Shown here in pieces: positions 7,861 to 15,602 of a stretch of DNA of 64,000 nucleotides; position 1 is the first letter of the stretch; every line of letters starts with the position of its first letter. The translations under genes and the position numbers were made by a program. The notes under the pieces are model-generated. The model was not told where the DNA came from, did not search any database, and was given only the letters and a program-made list of their open reading frames with translations. The stretch is from positions 1-64,000 of the forward strand of contig CAZNTU010000002.1 in assembly GCA_964575975.1 (NCBI GenBank). Direction: 5' to 3'. The DNA comes from G963674505 sp964575975. GTDB lineage: Bacteria; Desulfobacterota; Desulfobacteria; Desulfobacterales; SKZT01.

Positions 7861-10368
7861 TCAATGTCGGCTAACGGGGTCTTCCTGCTTGAACCCGGGA
7901 GCTTCCTTGTCCTCCTGAACGAATTTCCGCCGTTTTTCGGCGAATTCCTTCAACCTCCGCTGAACTTTTCCGTTGAACCCCTCCTCGGGATAGGCCCCGG
8001 TTTCATCTGGTTCCCCGGCTGCCATGCCGGTGAGGATTTCAATGCCCTGATCGATGGTCTCGACCGCGTAAATGTGGAATTTACCGGCCTCAACGGCCTC
8101 GACGATATCTTTCCTGAGCATAAGATGCTGAACGTTGCTGGCGGGTATCAGGACGCCCTGCTTGCCGTTCAGGCCGTTGCCGTTTTGCTTGGCCCGGCAT
8201 ACGTCGAAAAAGCCCTCGATTTTTTCGTTCACGCCGCCGATCGGCTGCACTTGGCCGTACTGGTTGACCGATCCGGTCACCGCGAGGGATTGATTTATGG
8301 GAACGTCGGCGATGGCGGAAAGCAAGGCGTACAACTCGGCCGATGAGGCGCTGTCGCCCTCGATCCCGCCGTAGGATTGTTCGAATACCAGGCTGGCCGA
8401 CAGGGACAGCGGGTTGTCCAGTGCATAGCGCCCGCCCAGAAACCCCGACAAAATCAGCACGCCTTTGGAATGGATGGGCCCTCCCATGGCGACTTCCCGC
8501 TCGATATCCACCACGTCTCCCTTGCCCAAGCGTATTCTTGCCGTGATGCGGCTGGGGCGGCCGAAGGAAAAATCTCCGAGCGAAATCACGGAAAGACCGT
8601 TGATCTGGCCCACACGGACGCCGTCGGTGTCTATCAGTACGATATCCCGCTCTATCTGCTCCTGCATGCGTTCTCTAATTCGGTCGGACCGGAAAATCCA
8701 AGAATCCACCGCCTTTTGCACGTGTCCCGCGTCCACGGTCGAATTTCCTTCCTCGCGAGCCCAGTAATCGGCTTCTTTAAGAAGGTTCGCGACTCCCTCC
8801 ATGTGGAGCGAAATCTTTCGGGAGTCTTCCACGATGCGGCTCCCTCGCTCGATCACGCGGGCGACCGCGTCCTTTGTAAATGGCAGCAGCCTTTCCTTGC
8901 GCACCGCGAAGGCGATCAGGCGGACGAATTCGTGCATGTTTTTCCGGTTGCGGTCCATCTGGCCCGCGAAATCCGCCTGGACTTTGAAAAGATGGTCGAA
9001 ATCGGGATCGTACTGTCGCAAAAGGTAGTATATGAGAGGGGTGCCGATCAAGACGACTTTCACTTTGATCGGAAGCGCCTGCGGTTCTAGGGAAACCGTA
9101 CTGATCAGACTGTACATCTGGCCGATGGATTCGATTTTAAGTTTTCCGGACCGAAGAGACCGTTTCAGACCTTCCCAGGCGAACGGGTCGGACAGGACTT
9201 TTAGAGCGTCCAGAACAAGATAGCCGCCGTTCGCGCGATGCAAGGCGCCCGGGCGAATCATGTTGAAATCCGTGATCAGCGCGCCCATCCTGGCCTGGTG
9301 CTCGACTCGTCCGAAAAGGTTCTGGTACGTCGGGTTCGTTTCGTAGACCACGGGAGCGCCTTCGCTTTTTCCGTGATCTACAAGGACGTTGACGCGATAT
9401 CGTCGCTCGACCTGCTCCGCAGGATCATCCGCCACGCCGAAAGCTCCGGGAAACTGTCCCGCCTGCTGCATATGTTGCTGCGCTTCCTGCGGCTGCATTC
9501 CGGGAAGCAGCGCGCGCACGTTTTCGATCAAGTCGTCCCGCACCGTTTGGAGATACTCCCGCACCGCATCGTTGCTTGCGTATTTTTCCTTCAATTCGTC
9601 GATCAGCGGATCGATGGCGAATTCGGTCACTTCCCGGTTGAACGCCTTTTGTTTTTCGCTGATTTCGCGCTGCCATTGGGGCATGTTCTGAGCAATCCGC
9701 TGGGCTTCCTTCTGCATCTCCTCGATTTTTTCCTCGATACGCTTTTTTTCATCGTCGGACAGCTTTTCGTATTCGTCGGGGGCAAGGGTCTCCTTGCCCT
9801 CGTTTTTGGTCGGGGCGAAAGCCATGCCGCTGGGGGTGGGAATAGGCGCCAAGTCTTTTTCGTTCGCCTTGGACCGAAGTTCCTCGAATGCGCGCTTTTG
9901 CTTTTCCCGCAAATCCTCGAAGATGGATTGGGCGCGGTTTTGATATTCCTCGTTCTCCAGAGCCGCCCGCATGGCGTTTCGAACGTCTTCGACCAGCCGT
10001 TTCATGTCTTCGGCCAACATTTTGCCCTTGCCCGCCTTCAGAGCGAGAAGACGGGGCGCGTGGCGTTTTTCGAAATTGTTGACATAGCAGATGTCCTCCG
10101 GAGTATTTTCTTGCTTTGCCCGGCGATTCAGCAATTCTCGGATGAAAGTGTGCTTGCCGGCGCCCTGTTCTCCCAAGGCGAAGATATTGTACCCCTCGCG
10201 CTGGATTCCGATTCCGAAATGCAGCGCCTGCTCGGCCCGGGGTTGACCGATAATGTTCGTGGACTCGGGAACGTCCTCGAAATCGTCGGTAGTCTTGAAC
10301 TCCAGTTCTTCGAGCCGGCATTCCTTATACAACTGGCTCGGTTTGAGTTTCGAATCCGATACGGGCAT
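7861..10368 (-). CDS. Lon-like AAA+ serine protease (LonB/LonC type)
   Basis: 835 residues. A Lon-type proteolytic domain closes the protein: Ser673 in GDSASSAEL and Lys716 in GGVNEKIEG form the catalytic dyad with the 43-residue spacing seen in Lon. A Walker A (GEQGAGKHT, about residue 66) opens the AAA+ module, and a long charged, probably coiled-coil insertion (about 110-290) splits it from Walker B (NGGYLVLDAL). There is no Lon N-terminal substrate domain, which distinguishes it from the classical Lon at 54608-57085. Known members (YcbZ/LonB-like) are ATP-linked proteases of uncertain substrate. Likely cytosolic quality control; cotranscribed with the M50 protease gene upstream. Confidence 0.92.
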   Translation of the reverse strand: MPVSDSKLKPSQLYKECRLEELEFKTTDDFEDVPESTNIIGQPRAEQALHFGIGIQREGYNIFALGEQGAGKHTFIRELLNRRAKQENTPEDICYVNNFEKRHAPRLLALKAGKGKMLAEDMKRLVEDVRNAMRAALENEEYQNRAQSIFEDLREKQKRAFEELRSKANEKDLAPIPTPSGMAFAPTKNEGKETLAPDEYEKLSDDEKKRIEEKIEEMQKEAQRIAQNMPQWQREISEKQKAFNREVTEFAIDPLIDELKEKYASNDAVREYLQTVRDDLIENVRALLPGMQPQEAQQHMQQAGQFPGAFGVADDPAEQVERRYRVNVLVDHGKSEGAPVVYETNPTYQNLFGRVEHQARMGALITDFNMIRPGALHRANGGYLVLDALKVLSDPFAWEGLKRSLRSGKLKIESIGQMYSLISTVSLEPQALPIKVKVVLIGTPLIYYLLRQYDPDFDHLFKVQADFAGQMDRNRKNMHEFVRLIAFAVRKERLLPFTKDAVARVIERGSRIVEDSRKISLHMEGVANLLKEADYWAREEGNSTVDAGHVQKAVDSWIFRSDRIRERMQEQIERDIVLIDTDGVRVGQINGLSVISLGDFSFGRPSRITARIRLGKGDVVDIEREVAMGGPIHSKGVLILSGFLGGRYALDNPLSLSASLVFEQSYGGIEGDSASSAELYALLSAIADVPINQSLAVTGSVNQYGQVQPIGGVNEKIEGFFDVCRAKQNGNGLNGKQGVLIPASNVQHLMLRKDIVEAVEAGKFHIYAVETIDQGIEILTGMAAGEPDETGAYPEEGFNGKVQRRLKEFAEKRRKFVQEDKEAPGFKQEDPVSRH

Positions 10369-10416
10369 GATAATTGTCCTTCCTGGTTTTTGACGGTTAT
10401 TGTTTTTCCGACGTTG

Positions 10417-11547
10417 TCAGGCTCGCTCAAATTCGATTTTCATCGAGAGAAAATCGAGAAGGTCCTTCAACGCGATAATTCCCATCAAGCGGCCTCCCTC
10501 GACGACCATGAGGCGACCCGCGCCGCTTCGATGCATGCTCGCCAGAGCCTCCACGGCGTCGGTATCGGGAGTTATGGTGTTCTCCTCCCCGCACTTTTGG
10601 GCGGCCTCTCCCACCGTTGTCCGGGACCATCTCTCTCGCGGGGTTTCCTTGATCTGGCGGGTCGTGATGCAACCCAGCAGCCGGTCGCCCTCCACGACGG
10701 GGTAAAGCTTGTGATGGTACCTATACACATAATCCTCCACGAGTCGGTCGATCGTAGTTTCCTTGGAAACGGTGACAGGCTCGGATTTCATGAATCGTCG
10801 CAGGCTTTCGCCTTCCAAGGCGCGCCGCGTGAGCAGCTGCTGGTAGGACATTTTGGCGGCGCTTCTGATGAACAGACCGATCAGGATAAACCACATGCCG
10901 CCGACCACAAAGCCGTTGAGCACTCTTAAGATGCCCAAAACGATCAGCAGCACCCCGAATCCCTCGCCGAACCTGGAGGCGATGCGGGTGGCCCATCGCA
11001 AGTCCTTCTTCCAGGACCAGAGCGCGGCCCGGAGTATTCTTCCGCCATCCAAAGGAAATGCCGGCGCCAGGTTGAAAACGGCCAAGAGAAGGTTGATCAT
11101 GCCGAGATAGCCCATGATGCCGGTGAACGGAATCGACCAGCCGGCCGCCCCTCCCATGAAATAAAGCGCATAGAAAATCCCGGCCATGGCAAAGCTCGAA
11201 ACCGGTCCGACCACCGCTATGAGAAACTCGTCCTTGGCGTTGGGAGGCTCCTCATTCATTTCGGCGATGCCGCCGAAAATAAAAAGGGTAATCCCTTTCA
11301 TGGGCATTCCGCTTCGCCGCGCCACGATCGAATGGCAGAACTCGTGGGCGACGATCGACAGAAACAAGCCGATCGCGCCGATTATCCCCATGGTCCAGTA
11401 CTGCCCGTAGGACAGTTGCCGGTATTTGAACGGAAAATACCCTGTCGAAAGAGACCAGGCCACCAACACGGCCAGCAAAATCCAGCTCGGATCGATTCCC
11501 ACCTCGAAGCCCGCCAGTCTGAAAAGTTTATATTTTCGGTTGAACAT
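10417..11547 (-). CDS. Site-2 (M50) metalloprotease with paired CBS domains
   Basis: 376 residues. Six or so membrane segments carry the intramembrane zinc site: HEFCH at residues 68-72 (HExxH) and the third-ligand motif NLAPAFPLDGG (Asp167). Residues about 245-370 form two CBS modules (MKSEPVTVSKETTIDRLVEDY and ENTITPDTDAVEALASMHRSG), which usually bind adenine nucleotides and gate activity. The layout equals SpoIVFB/Rip-type proteases that cut membrane-bound anti-sigma factors or signal peptides. Substrate unknown. It is the first gene of a possible minus-strand operon reaching to 3820. Confidence 0.93.
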   Translation of the reverse strand: MFNRKYKLFRLAGFEVGIDPSWILLAVLVAWSLSTGYFPFKYRQLSYGQYWTMGIIGAIGLFLSIVAHEFCHSIVARRSGMPMKGITLFIFGGIAEMNEEPPNAKDEFLIAVVGPVSSFAMAGIFYALYFMGGAAGWSIPFTGIMGYLGMINLLLAVFNLAPAFPLDGGRILRAALWSWKKDLRWATRIASRFGEGFGVLLIVLGILRVLNGFVVGGMWFILIGLFIRSAAKMSYQQLLTRRALEGESLRRFMKSEPVTVSKETTIDRLVEDYVYRYHHKLYPVVEGDRLLGCITTRQIKETPRERWSRTTVGEAAQKCGEENTITPDTDAVEALASMHRSGAGRLMVVEGGRLMGIIALKDLLDFLSMKIEFERA

Positions 11548-11940
11548 GTCTATATCCTCTCGCGATTTGCGATTAATGAGTTTTTTCGAATAGTATGTTT
11601 GTCGGAATAGTATATTGGTGGACGAGAAAAGAATCCATGGGGTTGATGCTGTATTGGAAGAAATATTGTGAACATATTTTTTTCGGAATGTTCATTGCTT
11701 TTATTCCGTCGTCGGAGTCTACATGGAAATACGTGCTGTTTGCGGATCCGAAAAGTTTCTTCTACACCATGCGATCACGTCGCATTACAACGTACTCTTG
11801 GCCGCATTAAGGGCAAGACGGTATTCACCGGAGCGACGGTTGGGGCTATGATTTATTCAGCGACAACGCAATATTGCGTGGGACGCTGCGATTCGTTTTT
11901 TAGCAGCGTCGCCGAACCAAAGAAAAAGGAGGTACGTTCA
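11548..11940. other. Non-coding divergent region with palindrome and hairpin
   Basis: 393 bases between the M50 protease gene and the small charged-protein gene. ORFs within it lack ribosome sites and look random. Its 3' part holds a 14-bp palindrome (11866-11879) and, directly after it, an 8-bp inverted repeat (GACGCTGC with GCAGCGTC, about 11882-11910) in what should be the leader of the small gene. Confidence 0.5.
11866..11879. promoter_or_regulatory. Perfect 14-bp palindrome, possible operator
   Basis: ACGCAATATTGCGT is self-complementary over all 14 bases and lies 61 bases before the ATG of the small charged protein. The centre and length suit a dimeric helix-turn-helix repressor site. 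No regulator can be named. A hairpin follows within three bases, so the palindrome may instead be part of a structured leader. Confidence 0.4.
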
Positions 11941-12135
11941 ATGACTGAAAAAATGCCAAAAAGAGACACCACAGGAGAATGCGAAGGTGAATGCCGAGAT
12001 CGCGTCAAAGAGGGAGAAGAGGAAAGGCAGGATAAAATGAAAGGCGAAAACGTGGAGCCTTCGGGAGAAAGTCCATCTCCTCCCCACGCGAAGAAGAGAG
12101 ACAATCCGCCTGGAGAGATGGGCGGGCATGTTTAA
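11941..12135 (+). CDS. Small highly charged hypothetical protein
   Basis: 64 residues with an excellent AAAGGAGGT site seven bases before the ATG and a rho-independent terminator downstream, which together argue that it is a real gene. Over a third of the residues are Glu, Lys, Arg or Asp; the N-terminal half has a C-E-G-E-C pair, and the C-terminal half is Pro-rich (SGESPSPPHAKKRDNPPGE). There is no membrane segment or recognisable domain, and it is probably disordered. I do not recognise the family. Confidence 0.65.
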   Translation: MTEKMPKRDTTGECEGECRDRVKEGEEERQDKMKGENVEPSGESPSPPHAKKRDNPPGEMGGHV

Positions 12136-12206
12136 TACTCGCATCCTGAAAACCCGAGCGGTATAGCAAGCTTTTCGAAAGAACCTGCGATGTAGGCGAA
12201 TGCTTT

Positions 12207-12241
12207 GCGGGAAAAGGAAGAACCTTTTCCCGCAGAATTTT
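12207..12241 (+). terminator. Rho-independent terminator of the small charged-protein gene
   Basis: A perfect 11-bp stem (GCGGGAAAAGG at 12207-12217 with 12223-12233) and a 5-base loop are followed by AGAATTTTTA. It lies 72 bases after the stop codon at 12135. Confidence 0.85.
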
Positions 12242-12265
12242 TATGGTCAATCCCGTTAAAAAAGA

Positions 12266-12306
12266 ACGCCCCCTTGACGGTTTTCGAAACCCTGTCAAGG
12301 GGGCGT
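12266..12306 (-). terminator. Rho-independent terminator of the DUF378 gene
   Basis: A 13-bp stem (ACGCCCCCTTGAC with its complement at 12294-12306) plus an inner GGTTT/AAACC pairing forms a strong hairpin. On the minus strand it is followed by TTCTTTTTTAAC. It starts six bases past the DUF378 stop. Confidence 0.88.
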
Positions 12307-12311
12307 CGATT

Positions 12312-12575
12312 TTAAACGGCTGTCCTTCCGGCCGGCCGCGGCCAAGTTTCGCAACTCCAACGATGTTGAACCGAGCGCCACTGGAATACTTCGTAAATAG
12401 CGGCCAGTCCCACTAGACTATAAATAAACCTGGAAATGGTGCTGCCTACGCCGAAAATAGCGGAAACGATATTAAAATCGAAAAGGCCTATCAGCCCCCA
12501 GTTCAATCCCCCGATGACCAGCAGTACTATCGCCGTAACATCGAGGCCTCTCATAAAACTTGATCTTCTCTCCAT
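12312..12575 (-). CDS. DUF378 small membrane protein
   Basis: 87 residues. Two membrane helices span about residues 12-32 and 42-65. The first carries the DUF378 hallmark GGLNWGLIGLFDFNIV, and the second segment begins after FGVGSTISRFIYSLVG, as in the YuzA family. Inner membrane, unknown function. The C-terminal 20 residues (after EVFQWRSV) are longer and more basic than in most relatives. A GGGGG-containing ribosome site precedes the ATG. Confidence 0.85.
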   Translation of the reverse strand: MERRSSFMRGLDVTAIVLLVIGGLNWGLIGLFDFNIVSAIFGVGSTISRFIYSLVGLAAIYEVFQWRSVQHRWSCETWPRPAGRTAV

Positions 12576-12913
12576 TGCAAAACCCCCAATTTAATTCGAT
12601 CAGGCAATGCCTGTCGATTTTCGGTTTTTTTGAATTGTTTCGTTCGTTCGACCGCATCGGAAAACATTTCCGTCCTTCGTGAATTATCGATGCTCTGTAT
12701 TCGAGGTCGAACTATAAAACGCTAATGATTTCGACGGCGATGTCAACGCGAGGGCTGCCGGGATCGGTTCCGCCCGCAGCCGATCAAGTTTCCTATACGA
12801 TGAAGTTCCAATAATTAAACAGGATTGACATTGTCTTGGCAAGACATTGTTGTTCCACTCCAGAAAAAAAATTTTATGATAAATACCGCCTATAATCCGA
12901 AAAAATTCTCTCT
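12576..12913. other. Non-coding gap
   Basis: 338 bases between DUF378 and nudC, both on the minus strand. It should contain the DUF378 promoter and the nudC 3' end. I see no repeat, terminator-grade hairpin or credible ORF. Confidence 0.5.
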
Positions 12914-13726
12914 TCAATCTTTCCCCGCCCTTCCCGCAAACGAATCCACCAACTTCCTCGCAATGCTCCCCCACCCGGGAAGCGGAGGCAGATTGTCCGG
13001 AGAGAACCAACCGGCCTCCCTGATTTCGTTGTTGTCGATCCTGATTTCGCCCGACTCGTGCTCGGCTGTGAACGCGATCATCAAAGAGTTGGAAAAAGGC
13101 CACGACTGACTTCCGAAGTAGCGGATGTTCCTTACCCCGAGTCCGACCTCCTCGAAAACTTCTCTTCGCACGCATTCCTCCAGATTTTCCCCCACTTCCA
13201 CGTATCCCGCCAAGACGCTGTGGAAGCTGTACTTGATTCTCGTCGAGCGCGCCAGAAGAATTTTATTTTCCCGAACCACGGACATGATCACGGCGGGCGA
13301 AATTCGGGGGAACTCGATTCGTCCGCAGGCGCCGCACTCCTTGGCCCGTTCGTTTTCCGTAAGGTCCAGCCGAGAGCCGCAGTTTCCGCAAAAACCGGAA
13401 ACCTGATCCCAATTGTTCACCTGAAGTCCAAGGGAGGCCATTTTGAAAAAGGTTTCGTCTAAAGCACCGAACAGATCGCGGAGTCCATGGAACCCCGAAT
13501 TGCCGTCAGGCTCCGCGTCGGCGCGGGCTTGGGCGCAAAAGCACGTCTTTCCCCCGATTTCCCCGAGGTAAAGCGGCCTGGAATGCGATAGCCGAGCTTG
13601 TCGAGTCTCCTCTCCCGTCGGAACACGAAGAGTCTTTCCTGAATTTTTGATCAGGATCCTTTGCCCTTTGAATATAAAAGCCAAGCTCTCGGACGATTCG
13701 CAATTGACGTGTAAAATAAACGACAT
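12914..13726 (-). CDS. nudC: NAD(H) pyrophosphatase / NAD-RNA decapping hydrolase
   Basis: 270 residues with the full NudC architecture: an N-terminal domain, a four-cysteine zinc ribbon (CGNCGSRLDL and CGACGRIEFP), then a Nudix domain with the box GYVEVGENLEECVRREVFEEVGL-type pattern (G-x5-E-x7-RE-x2-EE-x-G). Just after comes SQSWPFSNSLM, a match to the SQPWPFPxS signature specific for NADH pyrophosphatases, with Ser replacing Pro at two positions. It splits NAD(H) into NMN(H) and AMP and removes NAD caps from RNA. Cytosolic, monocistronic. Confidence 0.92.
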   Translation of the reverse strand: MSFILHVNCESSESLAFIFKGQRILIKNSGKTLRVPTGEETRQARLSHSRPLYLGEIGGKTCFCAQARADAEPDGNSGFHGLRDLFGALDETFFKMASLGLQVNNWDQVSGFCGNCGSRLDLTENERAKECGACGRIEFPRISPAVIMSVVRENKILLARSTRIKYSFHSVLAGYVEVGENLEECVRREVFEEVGLGVRNIRYFGSQSWPFSNSLMIAFTAEHESGEIRIDNNEIREAGWFSPDNLPPLPGWGSIARKLVDSFAGRAGKD

Positions 13727-13895
13727 TTATCCAATCCTTTTAAATATTTTTTTGCGAATCATAGGGCAAACCGAATCGGTTGGCAACTTCCGAAAGGCCT
13801 CGACGCCCGAGACTGGCCATGCCGCCTTGAATTATTTTCGTTTGTGATGTAATAAAATCGCAAACTTGAAAGAAACTTTCGAAAGGGAACATGAA

Positions 13896-15038
13896 ATGAT
13901 TGTAGATGGAAAACAGGTCCGTCCCATTTGGCGAGACAAGGACGACGGGGTCGTCAGGATCATAGACCAGAGAAAACTTCCCCACGAGTTCGTCGTGGAG
14001 GATTTGAAGACGGTCGACGACGCCATACGCGCGATCAAGGATATGTACGTTCGGGGTGCTCCGCTGATCGGCGCGACCGGCGCCTACGGCGTGTATATCG
14101 CGGCTGTCGGGAGTCCCCGAAGGGCGGTCGAGTATGATTTTATGAAGAGCGAATGCGAGCGACTCAAAGATGCGCGTCCGACGGCGGTCAATCTCGCCTG
14201 GGGTGTCGATCGGGTTTTCGATGCGTTGCTGAAGGAAGAAGACGGCGGGAGGCGGATCGAAGCCGCCAAGTTGGAGGCCGACGAGATCGTGGAGGAAGAG
14301 GCCGAAAACTGCCGCATGATAGGGGAACACGGATACAAGCTTGTCGAAGGGATCGCACGCCGGAAGAAAGGCGAGACAGTGAATATTCTGACCCACTGCA
14401 ACGCCGGGTGGCTCGCCTGCATCGAGTACGGCACAGCGACGGCGCCGATATACGCCGCTTTCGAAAAGGGAATCGATCTTCATGTCTGGGTTGACGAAAC
14501 CCGTCCGCTGAACCAGGGGGCCAGGCTTACTGCTTGGGAACTGGGGAAGGCGGGCGTAAAGCACACAGTAATAACCGACAACGCGGGCGGCCATCTCATG
14601 CAGCACGGCCTGGTGGACATGGTGATCGTCGGCACGGATCGCACGACCCGCACCGGAGACGTCGCCAACAAAATCGGCACCTATTTGAAAGCGCTGGCGG
14701 CTAAGGACAACGGCATACCTTTCTATGTGGCTCTTCCGTCGAGCACGTTCGACTGGGACCTCGAGGACGGGTTTTCCCAAATTCCCATCGAGCGGCGCGA
14801 CCCGGACGAAGTTCGCATGGTCCAAGGCCTTTGCGGCCGGCGCATTGCAAACGTTCTCATACCGCCCGCGCAAAGCCCGGCAGCAAACTACGCCTTCGAC
14901 GTCACCCCCGCGCGCCTGGTAACCGCCTTTATCACGGAAAGGGGCGTCTGCGGGGCCGACCGGGAGGAGATTGGAAAGCTGTTCCCGGACAAAACGAAAA
15001 AACAATGGATGGCTCCGTTCGCAAATCCGTTATCTTAA
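13896..15038 (+). CDS. mtnA: S-methyl-5-thioribose-1-phosphate isomerase
   Basis: 380 residues from MIVDGKQVRP, selected because AAAGGGAAC lies just upstream; an in-frame ATG ten codons earlier lacks a site. MtnA signatures: MYVRGAPLIGATGAYG, the catalytic Cys in ILTHCNAGWLA, DETRPLNQGARLTAWEL, and the catalytic Asp in GTDRTTRTGDVANKIGTY. It isomerises methylthioribose-1-phosphate to the ribulose form in methionine salvage. No other salvage gene is in the window; it is followed 18 bases later by an Lrp-type gene, so in this organism it may serve a variant pathway. Confidence 0.95.
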   Translation: MIVDGKQVRPIWRDKDDGVVRIIDQRKLPHEFVVEDLKTVDDAIRAIKDMYVRGAPLIGATGAYGVYIAAVGSPRRAVEYDFMKSECERLKDARPTAVNLAWGVDRVFDALLKEEDGGRRIEAAKLEADEIVEEEAENCRMIGEHGYKLVEGIARRKKGETVNILTHCNAGWLACIEYGTATAPIYAAFEKGIDLHVWVDETRPLNQGARLTAWELGKAGVKHTVITDNAGGHLMQHGLVDMVIVGTDRTTRTGDVANKIGTYLKALAAKDNGIPFYVALPSSTFDWDLEDGFSQIPIERRDPDEVRMVQGLCGRRIANVLIPPAQSPAANYAFDVTPARLVTAFITERGVCGADREEIGKLFPDKTKKQWMAPFANPLS

Positions 15039-15056
15039 CATTAACTGCCAGAAAGG

Positions 15057-15581
15057 GTGCATGAATTGGCAAACACGCCTTTGACCGAAATCGAAAAGAA
15101 AATAATCTCGTCGTTGCAGGGCAATATCCCGGTGTCGCACAGGCCGTACATGGAGATTTCCCGGAAGCTTGGAATCAGCGAGGAAACATTTCTGGAAAAT
15201 TTGAAATCCCTTTGCGAAAGGGGAATCATCCGGCGGTTCGGCGCGACCATCCGCCACCAGAAATCCGGATTTTCCGCCAACGCCATGGGCGCGTGGCAAG
15301 TGGAGGAAGACCGGATCGACGAGGTGGGGAAAAAGATGGCCTCTTTTCGCGAAGTGACCCATTGTTACAGGAGGAACCCGTCGGGCGATTGGCCATACAA
15401 TTTGTACACCATGATACACGGCGCCGACGAGGAGGCATGCCGGAAAATCGCGCGGCGGATGTCGGAAAAGGCCAACGTGGACACGTACACGCTTTTGTTC
15501 AGCAAAAAGGAGCTTAAAAAGACCTCCATGAAATATTTCGACAAGGACGGCGAGAGCTATCCGAACGAAATCGAAGCATAA
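15057..15581 (+). CDS. Lrp/AsnC-type protein, siroheme-decarboxylase (AhbA/B) like
   Basis: 174 residues. An N-terminal helix-turn-helix (IEKKIISSLQ onward, YMEISRKLGISEETF) is followed by an AsnC ligand-binding domain. The stretch HCYRRNPSGDWPYNLYTMIHG resembles the AhbB/NirL family motif H-x-x-R-R plus WPYNLF-MIHG. Known: AhbA/AhbB decarboxylate siroheme in the alternative haem pathway of sulfate reducers and archaea. Only one such subunit is present here and no other ahb gene is near, so a regulatory or other decarboxylase role remains possible. Probably translated from an operon with mtnA and the radical SAM gene. Confidence 0.75.
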   Translation: MHELANTPLTEIEKKIISSLQGNIPVSHRPYMEISRKLGISEETFLENLKSLCERGIIRRFGATIRHQKSGFSANAMGAWQVEEDRIDEVGKKMASFREVTHCYRRNPSGDWPYNLYTMIHGADEEACRKIARRMSEKANVDTYTLLFSKKELKKTSMKYFDKDGESYPNEIEA

Positions 15582-15602
15582 CCGGGCGCAGAAGGGCGTT
15601 CT

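Noticed and set aside
9238..10929. A 563-codon plus-strand ORF
   Set aside because: Antisense to the Lon-like and M50 protease genes; no motif and no ribosome site.
11595..11810. A 71-codon plus-strand ORF
   Set aside because: No ribosome site and random composition in a divergent promoter region.
12828..12843. A second sigma-54-like box (TGGCAAGACATTGTTG)
   Set aside because: The -12 TTG is one base too close and lacks the following C, so it does not meet the consensus.
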